From assembly GCA_016192455.1 (NCBI GenBank), contig JACPUC010000002.1:1-64000 (forward strand): a stretch of DNA of 64,000 nt, in the 5' to 3' direction. Source of the DNA: Candidatus Tectimicrobiota bacterium. GTDB lineage: Bacteria; JACPUC01. Under the pieces are notes generated by a model that saw nothing but the letters and a program-made list of their open reading frames with translations, did no database searches and was not told the DNA's origin. Positions 44,812-54,216 of this stretch are shown one piece after another; the stretch's first letter is position 1, and each line of letters starts with the position of its first letter. A program made the position numbers and the translations under genes.

Positions 44812-45576
44812 ATGGGGTTGGAGATGTTTTCCCTGCAGGGGAAGATTGCCGTGGTCACCGGCGGCGGCCGTGGGCTGGGGAGAGCGATTGCCGAGGGTTT
44901 TGCCGAAGCCGGGGCCGATGTGGTGCTGGTGGCGCGCACGCAGGCGCAGCTCGACGCGGCGGCGCGGCACATCGAGGGGCTGGGCCGCCGGGCGCACCCG
45001 GTGGCCGCCGATGTGACGAAGCGCCGGGACGTGGAGCACGTCGTCGCCGAGGCCGTGCAGCGCTTCGGGCAGATCGACATCCTCGCCAACGTGGCCGGCA
45101 TGAACATCGAGGGACCGAGCGCCGAGCAGACGGAAGAGGACTGGGATGCGGTGCTGGCGGTCAACCTGAAGGGCTGCTACCTCGGCTGCCAGACGGTGGG
45201 ACGCCACATGATCGAACGGGGCGGCGGGCGCATCATCAACATGTCCTCGATCGGCGGCCTCATCGGCATTGCGCGCAACTCCGCCTACACCGCCGCGAAG
45301 GCGGGGATCATCATGCTCAGCCGCTCCCTCGCCGTGGAGTGGGCGCGCTATCGCATCAACGTCAACGCGCTCTGCCCCGGCTACTTCATCACCGATATCA
45401 ATCGCGACTACTTCGCCAGCGAGTCCGGTCAAGCCTTCATCAAACGCTTCATCCCCCTTCGTCGCACCGGCCAGATCGAGGAGATCAAGGGGGCGGCGAT
45501 CTTCCTGGCCTCGCCGGCCTCGAACTTCATGACCGGCTCCGCCCTCGTCATCGACGGCGGCCAGACCGCCTGGTAG
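44812..45576 (+). CDS. Short-chain dehydrogenase/reductase (FabG-like)
   Basis: NAD(P)-dependent oxidoreductase of the classical SDR family, 254 residues. TGGGRGLGRAIAEGF binds the cofactor, NVAGMNIEG follows, and the catalytic Ser-Tyr-Lys lies in INMSSIGG and SAYTAAKAG. The C-terminal SNFMTGSALVIDGGQTAW is typical. A substrate cannot be assigned; 3-oxoacyl or polyol/gluconate reductases look alike. AGGAGG precedes the ATG. Confidence 0.9.
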   Translation: MGLEMFSLQGKIAVVTGGGRGLGRAIAEGFAEAGADVVLVARTQAQLDAAARHIEGLGRRAHPVAADVTKRRDVEHVVAEAVQRFGQIDILANVAGMNIEGPSAEQTEEDWDAVLAVNLKGCYLGCQTVGRHMIERGGGRIINMSSIGGLIGIARNSAYTAAKAGIIMLSRSLAVEWARYRINVNALCPGYFITDINRDYFASESGQAFIKRFIPLRRTGQIEEIKGAAIFLASPASNFMTGSALVIDGGQTAW

Positions 45577-45649
45577 CGGGGGAGGGCGGGTGCGGGGGGG
45601 CAAGGAGTCCCCCCCAAGAGTCTTGTGCGGCGACGTGCTGCGAGGAACC

Positions 45650-47071
45650 CTAGCCGCCGCGAAGGGCCGCCGCGATCGCCTGGCGCGGCAGGCTGCGCTG
45701 CTCGCCGCTGCGCAGGTCCTTCACCTGCACCTCGCCGCGGGTTACCTCCTCCGGTCCCAGGATGGCCACGTAGGGGATACCGCGCTTACTCGCAAACCTG
45801 AGCTGCTTGGCGAGCTTCTCGGCGCCGACGTACAGCTCGCTGCGAATGCCGGCGCGGCGCAGCTCGCCGACGAGCCGCAGGGACTCCCCGATGAGCTCCT
45901 CGCCGAAGATCGTGACGAGGACCTGCGTGGTGGTCGTCGGCACCCTTCCGGCGGCCAGTCCCAGTTCCTCCATGACGTCGACGATGCGCTCCAGGCCGAT
46001 GGTCGAGCCGGTGGCCGGCACCTGGCGGCCGGAGAAGATGCCGACGAGGTTGTCGTAGCGCCCGCCGCCGGTGATGCTGCCGATGCGCGGCTCCTCGACG
46101 ACGGTCTCGAAGATGGGGCCGGTGTAGTAGTCAAGGCCGCGCACCATGGTGAAATCGACCGCGTAGGCGGCGGGATCGACGCCGAGGTCGCGCAGGTGGC
46201 TGAGCAGGCGCATCAGATCATCAATCGCTTTGTTTGCCTCTCTCGATGCATCCTGAGACTCTGAAAGGATTTCGAATACCTCTTTAAGTAGGTTCTCGTG
46301 ATCTTGCTTTTCTGCTTCAAGCAGGTTGCTTGAGAACCGTGGATTGTTGGTTAGGTAGAGAAGTGGTTCGAGCTTCCGAACAGCATTCTGGGCTATTCCT
46401 GCGCTCAACATTTCTTCATGCACACCTGTGGTCCCGATCTTCTCCAGCTTGTCGATGGCGCGATACATGGCGCCGAGCTGCTCGCCCTCGATGCCGGCGT
46501 AGTGGCCAATGCCCGCCAGCAGCTTGCGGTGGTTGATCTTCGTCGTGAAGCGCTGGAAGCCCAACCGGGAAAGCGCCGTATAGAGCACCGCGATGATCTC
46601 GGCATCGGCGAGCATGCTGGAGCTGCCGAGGATGTCCACGTCGCACTGCCAGAACTCGCGGTAGCGCCCCTTCTGCGGCTTGTCGGCCCGCCACACCGGC
46701 TGCATCTGGTAGCGCTTGAACGGCTTCGGCAGCTCGGGGTACATGGCGACGACGCGGCAGAGCGGCACCGTCAGGTCGTAGCGCAGGGCCACCTCGCGTC
46801 GGCCGTGGTCCTCGAAGCGGTAGATGAGCTTCTCCCCCTCCTCGCCGTACTTCCCCTCCAGCGTCGCCGCGTATTCCAGGGCGGGCGTCTCCAGCGGCTC
46901 GAAGCCGAAGCTCTCGAAGGTGTCGGCGATGGTGCGGATGACGTGCTGGCGCAGCAGCATCGTCCGCGGCAGGAAGTCGCGCGTCCCCTTGAGGATCTGT
47001 GGCTTCACCTTCGCTGTCGCCTGGCCGGGGGAAGTCGGCACGGGAGGATTCGGGGAGGTCTGCTCAGCCAT
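45650..47071 (-). CDS. hisS: Histidyl-tRNA synthetase with an AT-rich internal patch
   Basis: Charges tRNA-His. The 473-residue class II synthetase has ILKGTRDFLPRTMLLRQ, motif 2 PVWRADKPQKGRYREFWQCDVDILG, the histidine-specific VRGLDYYTGPIFETV, ITGGGRYDNL and motif 3 STIGLERI, then an anticodon-binding domain. A patch at about 46213-46435 (about residues 213-286, the catalytic-domain insertion) is near 40-45% G+C while the rest is near 67%, suggesting a recombined segment. It lies 135 bases downstream of hisG. Confidence 0.95.
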   Translation of the reverse strand: MAEQTSPNPPVPTSPGQATAKVKPQILKGTRDFLPRTMLLRQHVIRTIADTFESFGFEPLETPALEYAATLEGKYGEEGEKLIYRFEDHGRREVALRYDLTVPLCRVVAMYPELPKPFKRYQMQPVWRADKPQKGRYREFWQCDVDILGSSSMLADAEIIAVLYTALSRLGFQRFTTKINHRKLLAGIGHYAGIEGEQLGAMYRAIDKLEKIGTTGVHEEMLSAGIAQNAVRKLEPLLYLTNNPRFSSNLLEAEKQDHENLLKEVFEILSESQDASREANKAIDDLMRLLSHLRDLGVDPAAYAVDFTMVRGLDYYTGPIFETVVEEPRIGSITGGGRYDNLVGIFSGRQVPATGSTIGLERIVDVMEELGLAAGRVPTTTTQVLVTIFGEELIGESLRLVGELRRAGIRSELYVGAEKLAKQLRFASKRGIPYVAILGPEEVTRGEVQVKDLRSGEQRSLPRQAIAAALRGG

Positions 47072-47206
47072 GGCTCTCCTGGTTTCCAACGGTTGTGGTG
47101 GGCCTCGCCGGCGCGGGGAAGGGAGGGGAATCGGCAGGGCGCCAGGGCTGCGCCGCGGCTCGTGCTGTACGGCCCGCGCGCGGCCCTCCGGGCGGGCGAG
47201 GGTCGG

Positions 47207-48238
47207 TCAGGCTTCCTTCCAGTGCTTCAGCAGGCCGGTCAGGCGCTCGTAGCTCGTACACGTATCCGCGAAGACGAACTCGCCCTTCGATACCGTGATG
47301 CCGCTGCCGCCGGCAGCCCGCAGGTGGGCGATGGCGCGGTCGACAAGCGCCCTCTTCACCACCACGCTGACGGCGTACCAATCGCGCTCGTGGCGCTCCT
47401 TGGCGTAGACCTTGGCGATGGTGGGCCCCTTCATGCCGGCGAGCTCGAGGTCGCCGATGAGGTGGTCGGCCACCGCTTCCTCGGAGGCGCCCCGCAGGTT
47501 CGCCGTGATGCTGTAGTACTCCTGGGCGCGGCGCCGGCTCTCGAACGCCTCCAAGAGGTAGCGCGTCTGACGCAGCTTGGCGCGGCTGGCGTGCAGGGCG
47601 TGGAGGTTGCCGATCAGGCACGCCTCGGAGCGCAGGATGGTGCCGTTCTGGATGGTCTTCAGGCGGTTGTCGCGCAGGGTGACGCCGGAGGTCGTCAGGT
47701 CGGAGATGATGTCGGCGAACCCCATCGCCGGCGCCAGCTCAATGGCGCCGTGCGACTCGACGAGCGAGAAGTAGTGGATGCCATGATCGTGCAGGAATTG
47801 CCAGGTGAGGCTGGGGAACTTCGTGGCGACGCGCAGCTCGCCGCCGCGCTCCTTGAAGAGGGTGGCCAGGTCGGCGAGGTCGCCGAGGCTCTGCGCGTCC
47901 ACCCAGCTCTCCGGCACCGCCAGCACCAGCGCGCAGCGCCCATAGCCGAGGTTCTCCATGAGCACCGCCAGGCGATCGGTCTCGCGCTTGTACTCCATGA
48001 GCAGGTCGTAGCCGGCGATGCCGAGGTCGGCGATCTCCTCCTCAACCTTGGAGGGGATGTCATCGGTGCGCTGGAAGATGACCTTCATGTCAGGCTGACC
48101 CGCCACCCCCGCCTCGTACTCGCGCGGGTTCAGCCGCTCGACCCGCAGGTTGCACTCCGCCATGAAGGCAAGGGTGGGATCCTCGAGGTTCCCCTTGCTC
48201 GGGAGCGCGATGGTCAAACGTTGCCCGTTGTCGCGCAT
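47207..48238 (-). CDS. hisG: ATP phosphoribosyltransferase, long form
   Basis: First step of histidine synthesis, condensing ATP with PRPP. The 343-residue product is the long form: a catalytic bilobal part (TIALPSKGNLEDPTLAF, IAGYDLLME, GFADIISDLTTSGVTLRDN with the PRPP loop) and a C-terminal ACT-like histidine-binding domain from about residue 255. It is longer than usual (about 290-300). A HisRS-like gene ends 10 bases upstream, although long-form HisG normally needs no HisZ partner. Confidence 0.92.
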   Translation of the reverse strand: MRDNGQRLTIALPSKGNLEDPTLAFMAECNLRVERLNPREYEAGVAGQPDMKVIFQRTDDIPSKVEEEIADLGIAGYDLLMEYKRETDRLAVLMENLGYGRCALVLAVPESWVDAQSLGDLADLATLFKERGGELRVATKFPSLTWQFLHDHGIHYFSLVESHGAIELAPAMGFADIISDLTTSGVTLRDNRLKTIQNGTILRSEACLIGNLHALHASRAKLRQTRYLLEAFESRRRAQEYYSITANLRGASEEAVADHLIGDLELAGMKGPTIAKVYAKERHERDWYAVSVVVKRALVDRAIAHLRAAGGSGITVSKGEFVFADTCTSYERLTGLLKHWKEA

Positions 48239-48248
48239 GGCCCAGCCC

Positions 48249-49793
48249 TCACCCTGCTTGCCGCGCGGCGAGAATGGTTGCGGCGAGGCGCCCCAGCTCG
48301 GCCAGCGGCTCGCTGCGCTCCTCGCGCGTGCGCATGTTGCGCAGCCGCACCGTCGCGGCGCGCAGCTCATCCTCGCCGACGATGCAGGCGAACGGCACGC
48401 CGCTCTTGTTGGCGTAGCTGAGGCTCGATTTCAACGTGCGCTCCTTGATCTCCAGCTCCACCCGCAGGCCCGACCCCCGCAGCAGCTCGGCGAGGCGCGC
48501 GGCTTCCCCGCCGACGGCGCGGCCGATGGGGATGACGAGGAGATCGGGGCCCTCGCTGCGCGCCAGCGGCAGCTCCTCCGCTTCCAGCGCCAGGAGGAGA
48601 CGCTCCAGCCCAAAGGAGAAGCCGCACGCGGGCACCGCCTCATCGCCGCCCAGCACCGCCACCAGGTCGTCGTAGCGCCCGCCGCCGCAGAGCTCATCCT
48701 CGCGCCCCAGGGCTTCGTGCTGAATTTCAAAGATGACCCCCGTGTAGTACTGGATGCCGCGGCCGAAGCTCAGGTCGATGCTGAGCTGCTCCTCCGGCAC
48801 CTCATAGGCCCGCAGGGTTTCGACGAGACGCTGCAGGTCCTCCAACGGCTGCTGCGGCAGGGCGAACTTCTCCAGCAGCTTGCCGATGTCGGTGAAGACC
48901 TCCGGCGGTTGTCCTTTGATGAGGGCGAGCTCGGCCAGGAAATCCACCGCCCGCTGCACCTGCGCCTGGTGCTCCTCGTGGCGCATCTTGCCGAGGAGTC
49001 GGGCCGCCACCTGGCGGGCGTCGCGCGACTGCCGCGGCTGCACGTTCATCATCGCCAGCAGGCGCTCGATGAGCGCCGCCGCCTCCTCCGGCCGCGCCTC
49101 GAGGAGGGGGCGGAGGATGTCGTTGTGGGGTTCGGCGGGCGCCGCGCCGGCGGGGATGATCTCCAGGTCGTGCAGCGCCTGCTTGATCGACTCGATCCCC
49201 AGGTGCGGCTTGCCGAGGTTCTCCATGCTCTCGATGAAGAAACTGCGGGCCCGCTCGCTCAAACGCAGGTTGGTGAGCAGGGCCAGCATGACGCCGACGT
49301 GCCCCAGACGCACCGTCAGCCGCCGCAGCCCGAGGGCCTGCAACCCCTTGCAGGCCAGGGCGATGATCTCCGCATCAGCGGCGGGTCCGGCAGCGCCGAG
49401 GAGCTCCACGCCGATGTGGGTGAACTGGCGGTGGCGGCCCCGCTGCGGCTGTTCGTAACGGAAGGCCGGGCCACAGTACTGCAGGCGGACCGGGAGCGGC
49501 GCGTGGCGCAGGGCGTTGACGTAGACCCGCACCACCGACGCCGTCAGCTCCGGCCGCAGGCAGAGGCGCCGCCGGGCGAAGTCCTGGAAGGTGTAGAGCT
49601 TCGAGATGATGCCGCCGCCGGACTTGCGCAGGTGCAGCTCGGCGTGCTCGAGGATCGGCGGCTCCACGCCGCGGTAACCGTACGACGCAAAGAGGCGGCT
49701 GAGCTGCTCGCGCACCGCGACGTGCTGGGCGTAGCTCTCCGGCAGCAGGTCCAGAGTTCCCTTCACGCGTTCGATGGGACGTTGTCGGTCCAT
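48249..49793 (-). CDS. Second HisRS-like protein (HisZ-like position, anticodon domain kept)
   Basis: Class II histidyl-tRNA-synthetase-like protein of 514 residues beside hisG. RVKGTLDLLPE, RPELTASVVRVYVN, motif 2 FRYEQPQRGRHRQFTHIGVELLG, GRGIQYYTGVIFEI and GGGRYDDLVAV are present, and a C-terminal anticodon-binding domain (LLVIPIGRAVGGEAARLAELLRGSG) is retained, unlike in typical HisZ. The substitution of GLDYY by GIQYY changes the histidine pocket. It could be a HisG regulator, a second synthetase or a specialised paralogue. The 10-base gap to hisG suggests a histidine-linked role. Confidence 0.85.
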   Translation of the reverse strand: MDRQRPIERVKGTLDLLPESYAQHVAVREQLSRLFASYGYRGVEPPILEHAELHLRKSGGGIISKLYTFQDFARRRLCLRPELTASVVRVYVNALRHAPLPVRLQYCGPAFRYEQPQRGRHRQFTHIGVELLGAAGPAADAEIIALACKGLQALGLRRLTVRLGHVGVMLALLTNLRLSERARSFFIESMENLGKPHLGIESIKQALHDLEIIPAGAAPAEPHNDILRPLLEARPEEAAALIERLLAMMNVQPRQSRDARQVAARLLGKMRHEEHQAQVQRAVDFLAELALIKGQPPEVFTDIGKLLEKFALPQQPLEDLQRLVETLRAYEVPEEQLSIDLSFGRGIQYYTGVIFEIQHEALGREDELCGGGRYDDLVAVLGGDEAVPACGFSFGLERLLLALEAEELPLARSEGPDLLVIPIGRAVGGEAARLAELLRGSGLRVELEIKERTLKSSLSYANKSGVPFACIVGEDELRAATVRLRNMRTREERSEPLAELGRLAATILAARQAG

Positions 49794-49851
49794 GCAGAGC
49801 GGCTCCGCGGTGTCTGCGTCGGCGTCTGAGGAAGGGCGTCGGCGAGGGGTG

Positions 49852-50361
49852 TCACGACTCCTCCGGCGGCGCCTCCTCAGCGAAACGGCGCGGCCCCAGC
49901 TTCAACACCAGCAAGGCGAGGCAGAGCGCCATGCCCAGCCCCGACTCGGGAAGTTGCAGGCGGGTCTTCAGGAGGGGGATGAGCTCTAGCAGGAGCTGCC
50001 GTTCAGCCGCCTCGCCGCCATCGAAAGGGTGCCGCGCCAGCAGGCTGCGCACGGCGCCCTGGACGGTGCCCCGCACGCGCGACCAGTAGTCCAGCCCAGT
50101 TTCCTGAAAATCGTCCTCATCCAGGTAGAGGTGCGCCGCCGTCTCGATGTTCCAGTGCCACTGGTAGCCGAGGGAGATGACCAGCCCAAGCTCGCGCGTG
50201 ATCCCGGCGCGAATCTCTTCGAACGCCCCGCCGTAGGGCGTCTCCGCCAGCCAGTCAGCGAAGCGCCGCAGTTCCTCCGGCCGCACCTGGGTGGTGGCGT
50301 AGGTCAGCCCGTAGCTCCTCGCCAGGTACTCCTCGTACTGCGCGCGCAGGGCCGGGTCCAC
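49852..50361 (-). CDS. Hypothetical protein upstream of the second HisRS-like gene
   Basis: I do not recognise this 169-residue protein. It is mainly helical, acidic in the middle (HLYLDEDDFQETGLDYW) and Leu-rich at the end, with no signal peptide or clear motif. The GTG start has GGGAGAG about 8 bases upstream. It is 58 bases upstream of the HisRS-like gene on the same strand and may head the his transcript. Confidence 0.6.
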   Translation of the reverse strand: MDPALRAQYEEYLARSYGLTYATTQVRPEELRRFADWLAETPYGGAFEEIRAGITRELGLVISLGYQWHWNIETAAHLYLDEDDFQETGLDYWSRVRGTVQGAVRSLLARHPFDGGEAAERQLLLELIPLLKTRLQLPESGLGMALCLALLVLKLGPRRFAEEAPPEES

Positions 50362-50581
50362 AAGTGCCGCTCTCCCTCCCTCGTCTTCCGCGCCGCCGGT
50401 TGCAATTACCTTACGATTATGATTCGTACCGTCGCAGAGGACAAGTCCCCGCCCGTCGGCGGAGGGCGCGCGGCGCTGGGGGGCAGCATTGCGGACAGCA
50501 CCGTCAGACGCTCAACCCCGGTCGTCCACGACCCGTGGGGCAGCCGAGGGCCTTGCGCCAGACCCGCTTCGGAGGCAGGAC

Positions 50582-51883
50582 GTGCGGTTCGAGCGTTTCA
50601 TCCTCGCCGGGCTGGTCTTCCTGTTGCCGGTCATGGCGCGCTGGCCGTTCAACCTCGTCCTCAACGCCACCCTGGCGCAGAAGATCGAACCGGTCGATCT
50701 CTTCTTCGCCCTCACGTTCCCAATCTGGCTGCTGCGGGCCTGCCGGTCGGACCGGCGCGCCGTCAGGTTGCCTCCGGGCTCGATCGTCCTGGCGGCATTC
50801 CTCTGCGGGGCCGCCCTCTCCGCGCTCCTGGCGCCCGACGTGGGCGCCGCGCTCCTCGAGGTGGCCGGCTTCCTCTACGTCGCGTTCTTCTACCTCTTCC
50901 TCTTCAACCTGCTGCGGCGGGAGGAGGAGCGACGCTTCGCCGTCGATGCGTTCCTCCTCAGCGCCTGCGCCGTGCTCCTCATCGGGGCGGCGGGGATCAT
51001 CGCCTATCGCGTCGCCGGGGTCGAGTCCTTCGCCATTGCGCGCGCCGCCACCTACGCGCAGCCCGTCGGCGAGGTCGTCACCCGGGCCCGCGCCACGTTC
51101 TCGGGGGAGAACCTCTTCTTCGTCTACGGCCTGCTGGCGGCGGCGCTGTCGCTGCCGCGCCTCGCCGGCGCCGGCGGTTGGGTGCGCGCGGCGGCCCGGG
51201 CGAACGTGGCGCTCATGGCGATCATCGCCGTCAGCGCACCCTATCGCGGCGCCTTCATCTTTTGGGGGCTTTGCACCATAGCCCTCTGGGACGCCGGGCG
51301 ACGGTGGTGGCGGAAGGCGCTCCTCGGCCTAACGGCGCTCCTCTTCCTCGCAACCCTCGGTCTCAGCATCGTGCAGGCGCGCGTCCAGCTCTTCCCCGCG
51401 CGGCTGGCAGCGGACCGCGACAGCGGGCAGATCAGTCTCACCCTTTCGAGACGCGACGCTTTCTACTACCTCCTGCACCGTGGGGCGGTGCGCATGTTCC
51501 TCGAGGCGCCGCTCCTGGGCGTCGGCCCTGGGAGGTTCAACGCGATGATCCGTCAGGAGCGCTACGGCGCCGCAGCCGGCCTGGGCGGCCTCGACCCGCA
51601 CAGCACCTACTTCGGCGCCCTGGCGGAGAGCGGCCTTGTGGGGGCGCTGCCGCTCTTCCTCTTCTACGCCGCGATCCTCGTCCTGCTCTTGCGGCTGGCT
51701 CGCCGCGCAGCCGCGCCGGGCGCCCCCTGGAGGATGCTGCTCGCCTGCTACGTCCTCCTCCTCGTCTATGCCGTCTACATTGACCTCACCACCATGCGCG
51801 TCCTCTGGTTCATCTATGCCCTCATCGCGGCGGCGGCACGGTTCGAGGGCGAGCCGTCTGGAGTGGAGCAGCCACCGGACTAA
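50582..51883 (+). CDS. O-antigen ligase/Wzy-like membrane protein
   Basis: Polytopic inner-membrane protein of 433 residues with about ten hydrophobic segments. The large periplasmic loop (about 285-350) holds SRRDAFYYLLHRGAVRMFLEAPLLGVGPGRF and then HSTYFGALAESGLVGALPLFLFY, the Wzy_C pattern of O-antigen ligases and polymerases. Joining polysaccharide to lipid A core or another lipid is the likely role; WaaL and Wzy cannot be told apart. The GTG at 50582 has GGAGG 6 bases upstream. Confidence 0.82.
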   Translation: MRFERFILAGLVFLLPVMARWPFNLVLNATLAQKIEPVDLFFALTFPIWLLRACRSDRRAVRLPPGSIVLAAFLCGAALSALLAPDVGAALLEVAGFLYVAFFYLFLFNLLRREEERRFAVDAFLLSACAVLLIGAAGIIAYRVAGVESFAIARAATYAQPVGEVVTRARATFSGENLFFVYGLLAAALSLPRLAGAGGWVRAAARANVALMAIIAVSAPYRGAFIFWGLCTIALWDAGRRWWRKALLGLTALLFLATLGLSIVQARVQLFPARLAADRDSGQISLTLSRRDAFYYLLHRGAVRMFLEAPLLGVGPGRFNAMIRQERYGAAAGLGGLDPHSTYFGALAESGLVGALPLFLFYAAILVLLLRLARRAAAPGAPWRMLLACYVLLLVYAVYIDLTTMRVLWFIYALIAAAARFEGEPSGVEQPPD

Positions 51884-51915
51884 GGACGCCGGAGGACCTG
51901 GAGCGCTTTCTTGGG

Positions 51916-54216
51916 CTAGTCGGACGCCCGCCCCTCCGCCACGAGGCGGGCCACCTTGGGGGGATGCAGGGGGATCTCGCGGATGCGAACGCCGAAGGGG
52001 CCCAGGGCGTCCTCGACGGCCGCGGCAAGCACTCCCAGCGCGGCGATCGTCCCCGCCTCGCCGGCGCCCTTGGTGCCGAGGGGGTTCCAGGGTGACGGCG
52101 TCTCCTGGTGCAGGGTCTCGACGCGGGGCACCTCCAGCGCCGCCGGCATGGGGTAGTCCATGAACGAGCCGACCAGCGCCTGGCCGTTTTCGTCGAAGTA
52201 CATCTCCTCGAAGAGCGCCTCGCCGATGCCGTGCGCCACGCCGCCCTGCACCTGCCCCTCGACGATGAGCGGGTTGAGCACCGTGCCGCAGTCGTGCACG
52301 GTGGCGTAGCGCAGCACCCGCACGTGCCCCGTCTGCGGGTCCACCTCGACGATCGCGGCGGTCGAGCTGCTTGCCCAGGACTCGGCGGCCCCCTCGAAGC
52401 GCTCCGTTGCCTCGAGGCGACGATCAGCCCGGCGGGCGATGGCGGCGAGGTCTTGCAGGCTGACGCCGCGGGCGCTGCTGCCGCGCACCGAGACGCCGCC
52501 GCCACCCACTTCGAGGTCCGCCGCGTCCACCTCCAGGTGCTCCGCCGCCAGCTCCTTGAGGCGCCGCAGGAGCGTCTGGGCGGCCATGAAGGTGGCGTTG
52601 GCGCCAAGGATGGCGACGCGGCTGCCGAAGGTGCCGACGCCGTCCGGCACCCCATCGGTGTCCCCCAGACCGACGCGGATGCCTTCGGGAGGCACGCCGA
52701 AGACATCCGCGACCACCTGCGCCAAGCTGGTGCCGATCCCCTGCCCCTGGGAGGGTGAGCCGCAGTGCAGACGCAGGCCGCCGGCGTCGTCGAGCTCGAC
52801 GCGGGAGGTCTCCGACAGGCCGGCGCCCGTCGGCTCGACGCACATCGTCATGCCGAGGCCGCGGTAAACGGCGCCCTGCCGCAGGCGCGCCTGCTCGGCG
52901 CGGAACGCCGGCACGTCGAGGTGGCGGCGCAGCGTGTCGAGGAGCGCCGGGTAGTTGCCGCTGTCGTAGCGGATGGGGGCGCCGGCGACCGTCTTCAGGC
53001 CGGTGTCGTAGGGGAACTCGTGGGGTTGGATAAGGTTGCGCGCGCGCACCTCGAGCGGGTCGAGACCGAGCTCGGCGGCCGCGAAGTCGAGGAGGCGCTC
53101 GATGACGAAGTTCGCCTGCGGACGGCCCGCGCCGCGCACCGGACAGAGCGGCACCCGCGTGGTGTAGACGTGCGTGCCCTGAATGTCATAGGCCGGGATG
53201 TGGTAGCTGTTGAGGAGCGACATGGCGACGCGGTTCGGCGTCACCACGCTCATGGCGGCATAGGCCCCGGCTTCACTGAGGTAGTGGTCGCGCAAGCCGA
53301 GGAGAGTGCCGTCGCGGCGCACCGCAAGCTCCGCGTCGTGAAGCTGCAAGGTCTCCTGGAAGGTGCCGACGAAGTGCTCGTGGCGGTCCTCGACGAACTT
53401 CACGGCTCGCCGCAGGCGACGCGCCAGGTAGGGGACAAGGACATCCTCGGGGTAGAATCCCCCCTTGACGCCGAAGCCGCCCCCCACATCCGGGGCGATG
53501 ACGTGGATCTGCTCGACAGGCAGATCGAGCATGACGGCGAGCTTGGCGCGAAAACCGTGGGGCATCTGGGCGGAGGGCCAGACGGTGAGGCGCTGGCTGT
53601 CGGCATCGAAGGAGGCGACGAGGCCGCGCGTCTCCATCGGCATGCCGGAGGAGCACTTGATCCTGAAACGCTCGCGGATGACGAGGTCCGCCGCCGCGGC
53701 CGCCGCCGCGAAGTCCCCCCGCCGCTGCACCACGCGGGTGCAGAGGTTGGAGGGGTGGCGCTCATGGATGCGCGGCGTTGTCGGATCGAGCGCCTGCTCG
53801 AGGTCGATGACCGCCGGGAGCGGCTCGTACTCCACAACGATCTGCTCGACCGCGTCCTCGGCGAGGTAGCGCGACTCCGCCGCCACGCAGGCGATCGGTT
53901 CGCCGACGTAGCGCACCTTCTCTCGCGCCAGCGGCAGCAAGTTGGCGGGCTGCTCGACCGGGAAAGGAGTGAACATCGGCAGCTCGCGCGTGATCTCGGG
54001 GATGTCCTTGGCGCAGAGCGCCGCCGCCACGCCGGTGACGCGCCGCGCCGCCGCGACATCGACGCGCCGCAAGAGGGCGTGCGCGTGCGTGCTGCGCAGC
54101 ACCGCCAGGTGCAGCATGCCGTCGAAGGACAGGTCGGCCGCGTAGCAGCCCTGACCGGTGAGGAGCCGCGGGTCTTCCAGGCGTTTCAGGGCGGCGCCGA
54201 CGTAGCGCTGGGTCAT
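51916..54216 (-). CDS. Molybdenum hydroxylase large subunit (xanthine dehydrogenase/CoxL family)
   Basis: Molybdopterin-binding catalytic subunit, 766 residues. It starts YVGAALKRLEDPRLLTGQGCYAADL, then has PDVGGGFGVKGGFYPEDVLVPYLA, PVRGAGRPQANFVIERLLD, GQGIGTSLAQVVADVFGV and the catalytic Glu segment GTKGAGEAGTI. The active loop reads VRGAGR, as in form-II CoxL-like enzymes, without the Cys of true CO dehydrogenase (CSFR), so CO is not the substrate. No FAD or 2Fe-2S subunit gene is adjacent. AAAGGAG lies 7 bases before the ATG. It is divergent from the GrdE-like gene. Confidence 0.9.
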   Translation of the reverse strand: MTQRYVGAALKRLEDPRLLTGQGCYAADLSFDGMLHLAVLRSTHAHALLRRVDVAAARRVTGVAAALCAKDIPEITRELPMFTPFPVEQPANLLPLAREKVRYVGEPIACVAAESRYLAEDAVEQIVVEYEPLPAVIDLEQALDPTTPRIHERHPSNLCTRVVQRRGDFAAAAAAADLVIRERFRIKCSSGMPMETRGLVASFDADSQRLTVWPSAQMPHGFRAKLAVMLDLPVEQIHVIAPDVGGGFGVKGGFYPEDVLVPYLARRLRRAVKFVEDRHEHFVGTFQETLQLHDAELAVRRDGTLLGLRDHYLSEAGAYAAMSVVTPNRVAMSLLNSYHIPAYDIQGTHVYTTRVPLCPVRGAGRPQANFVIERLLDFAAAELGLDPLEVRARNLIQPHEFPYDTGLKTVAGAPIRYDSGNYPALLDTLRRHLDVPAFRAEQARLRQGAVYRGLGMTMCVEPTGAGLSETSRVELDDAGGLRLHCGSPSQGQGIGTSLAQVVADVFGVPPEGIRVGLGDTDGVPDGVGTFGSRVAILGANATFMAAQTLLRRLKELAAEHLEVDAADLEVGGGGVSVRGSSARGVSLQDLAAIARRADRRLEATERFEGAAESWASSSTAAIVEVDPQTGHVRVLRYATVHDCGTVLNPLIVEGQVQGGVAHGIGEALFEEMYFDENGQALVGSFMDYPMPAALEVPRVETLHQETPSPWNPLGTKGAGEAGTIAALGVLAAAVEDALGPFGVRIREIPLHPPKVARLVAEGRASD

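Noticed and set aside
51916-54216. Calling this gene a true aerobic CO dehydrogenase (coxL)
   Set aside because: The active loop is VRGAGR without the CSFR cysteine, and the M and S subunit genes are missing.
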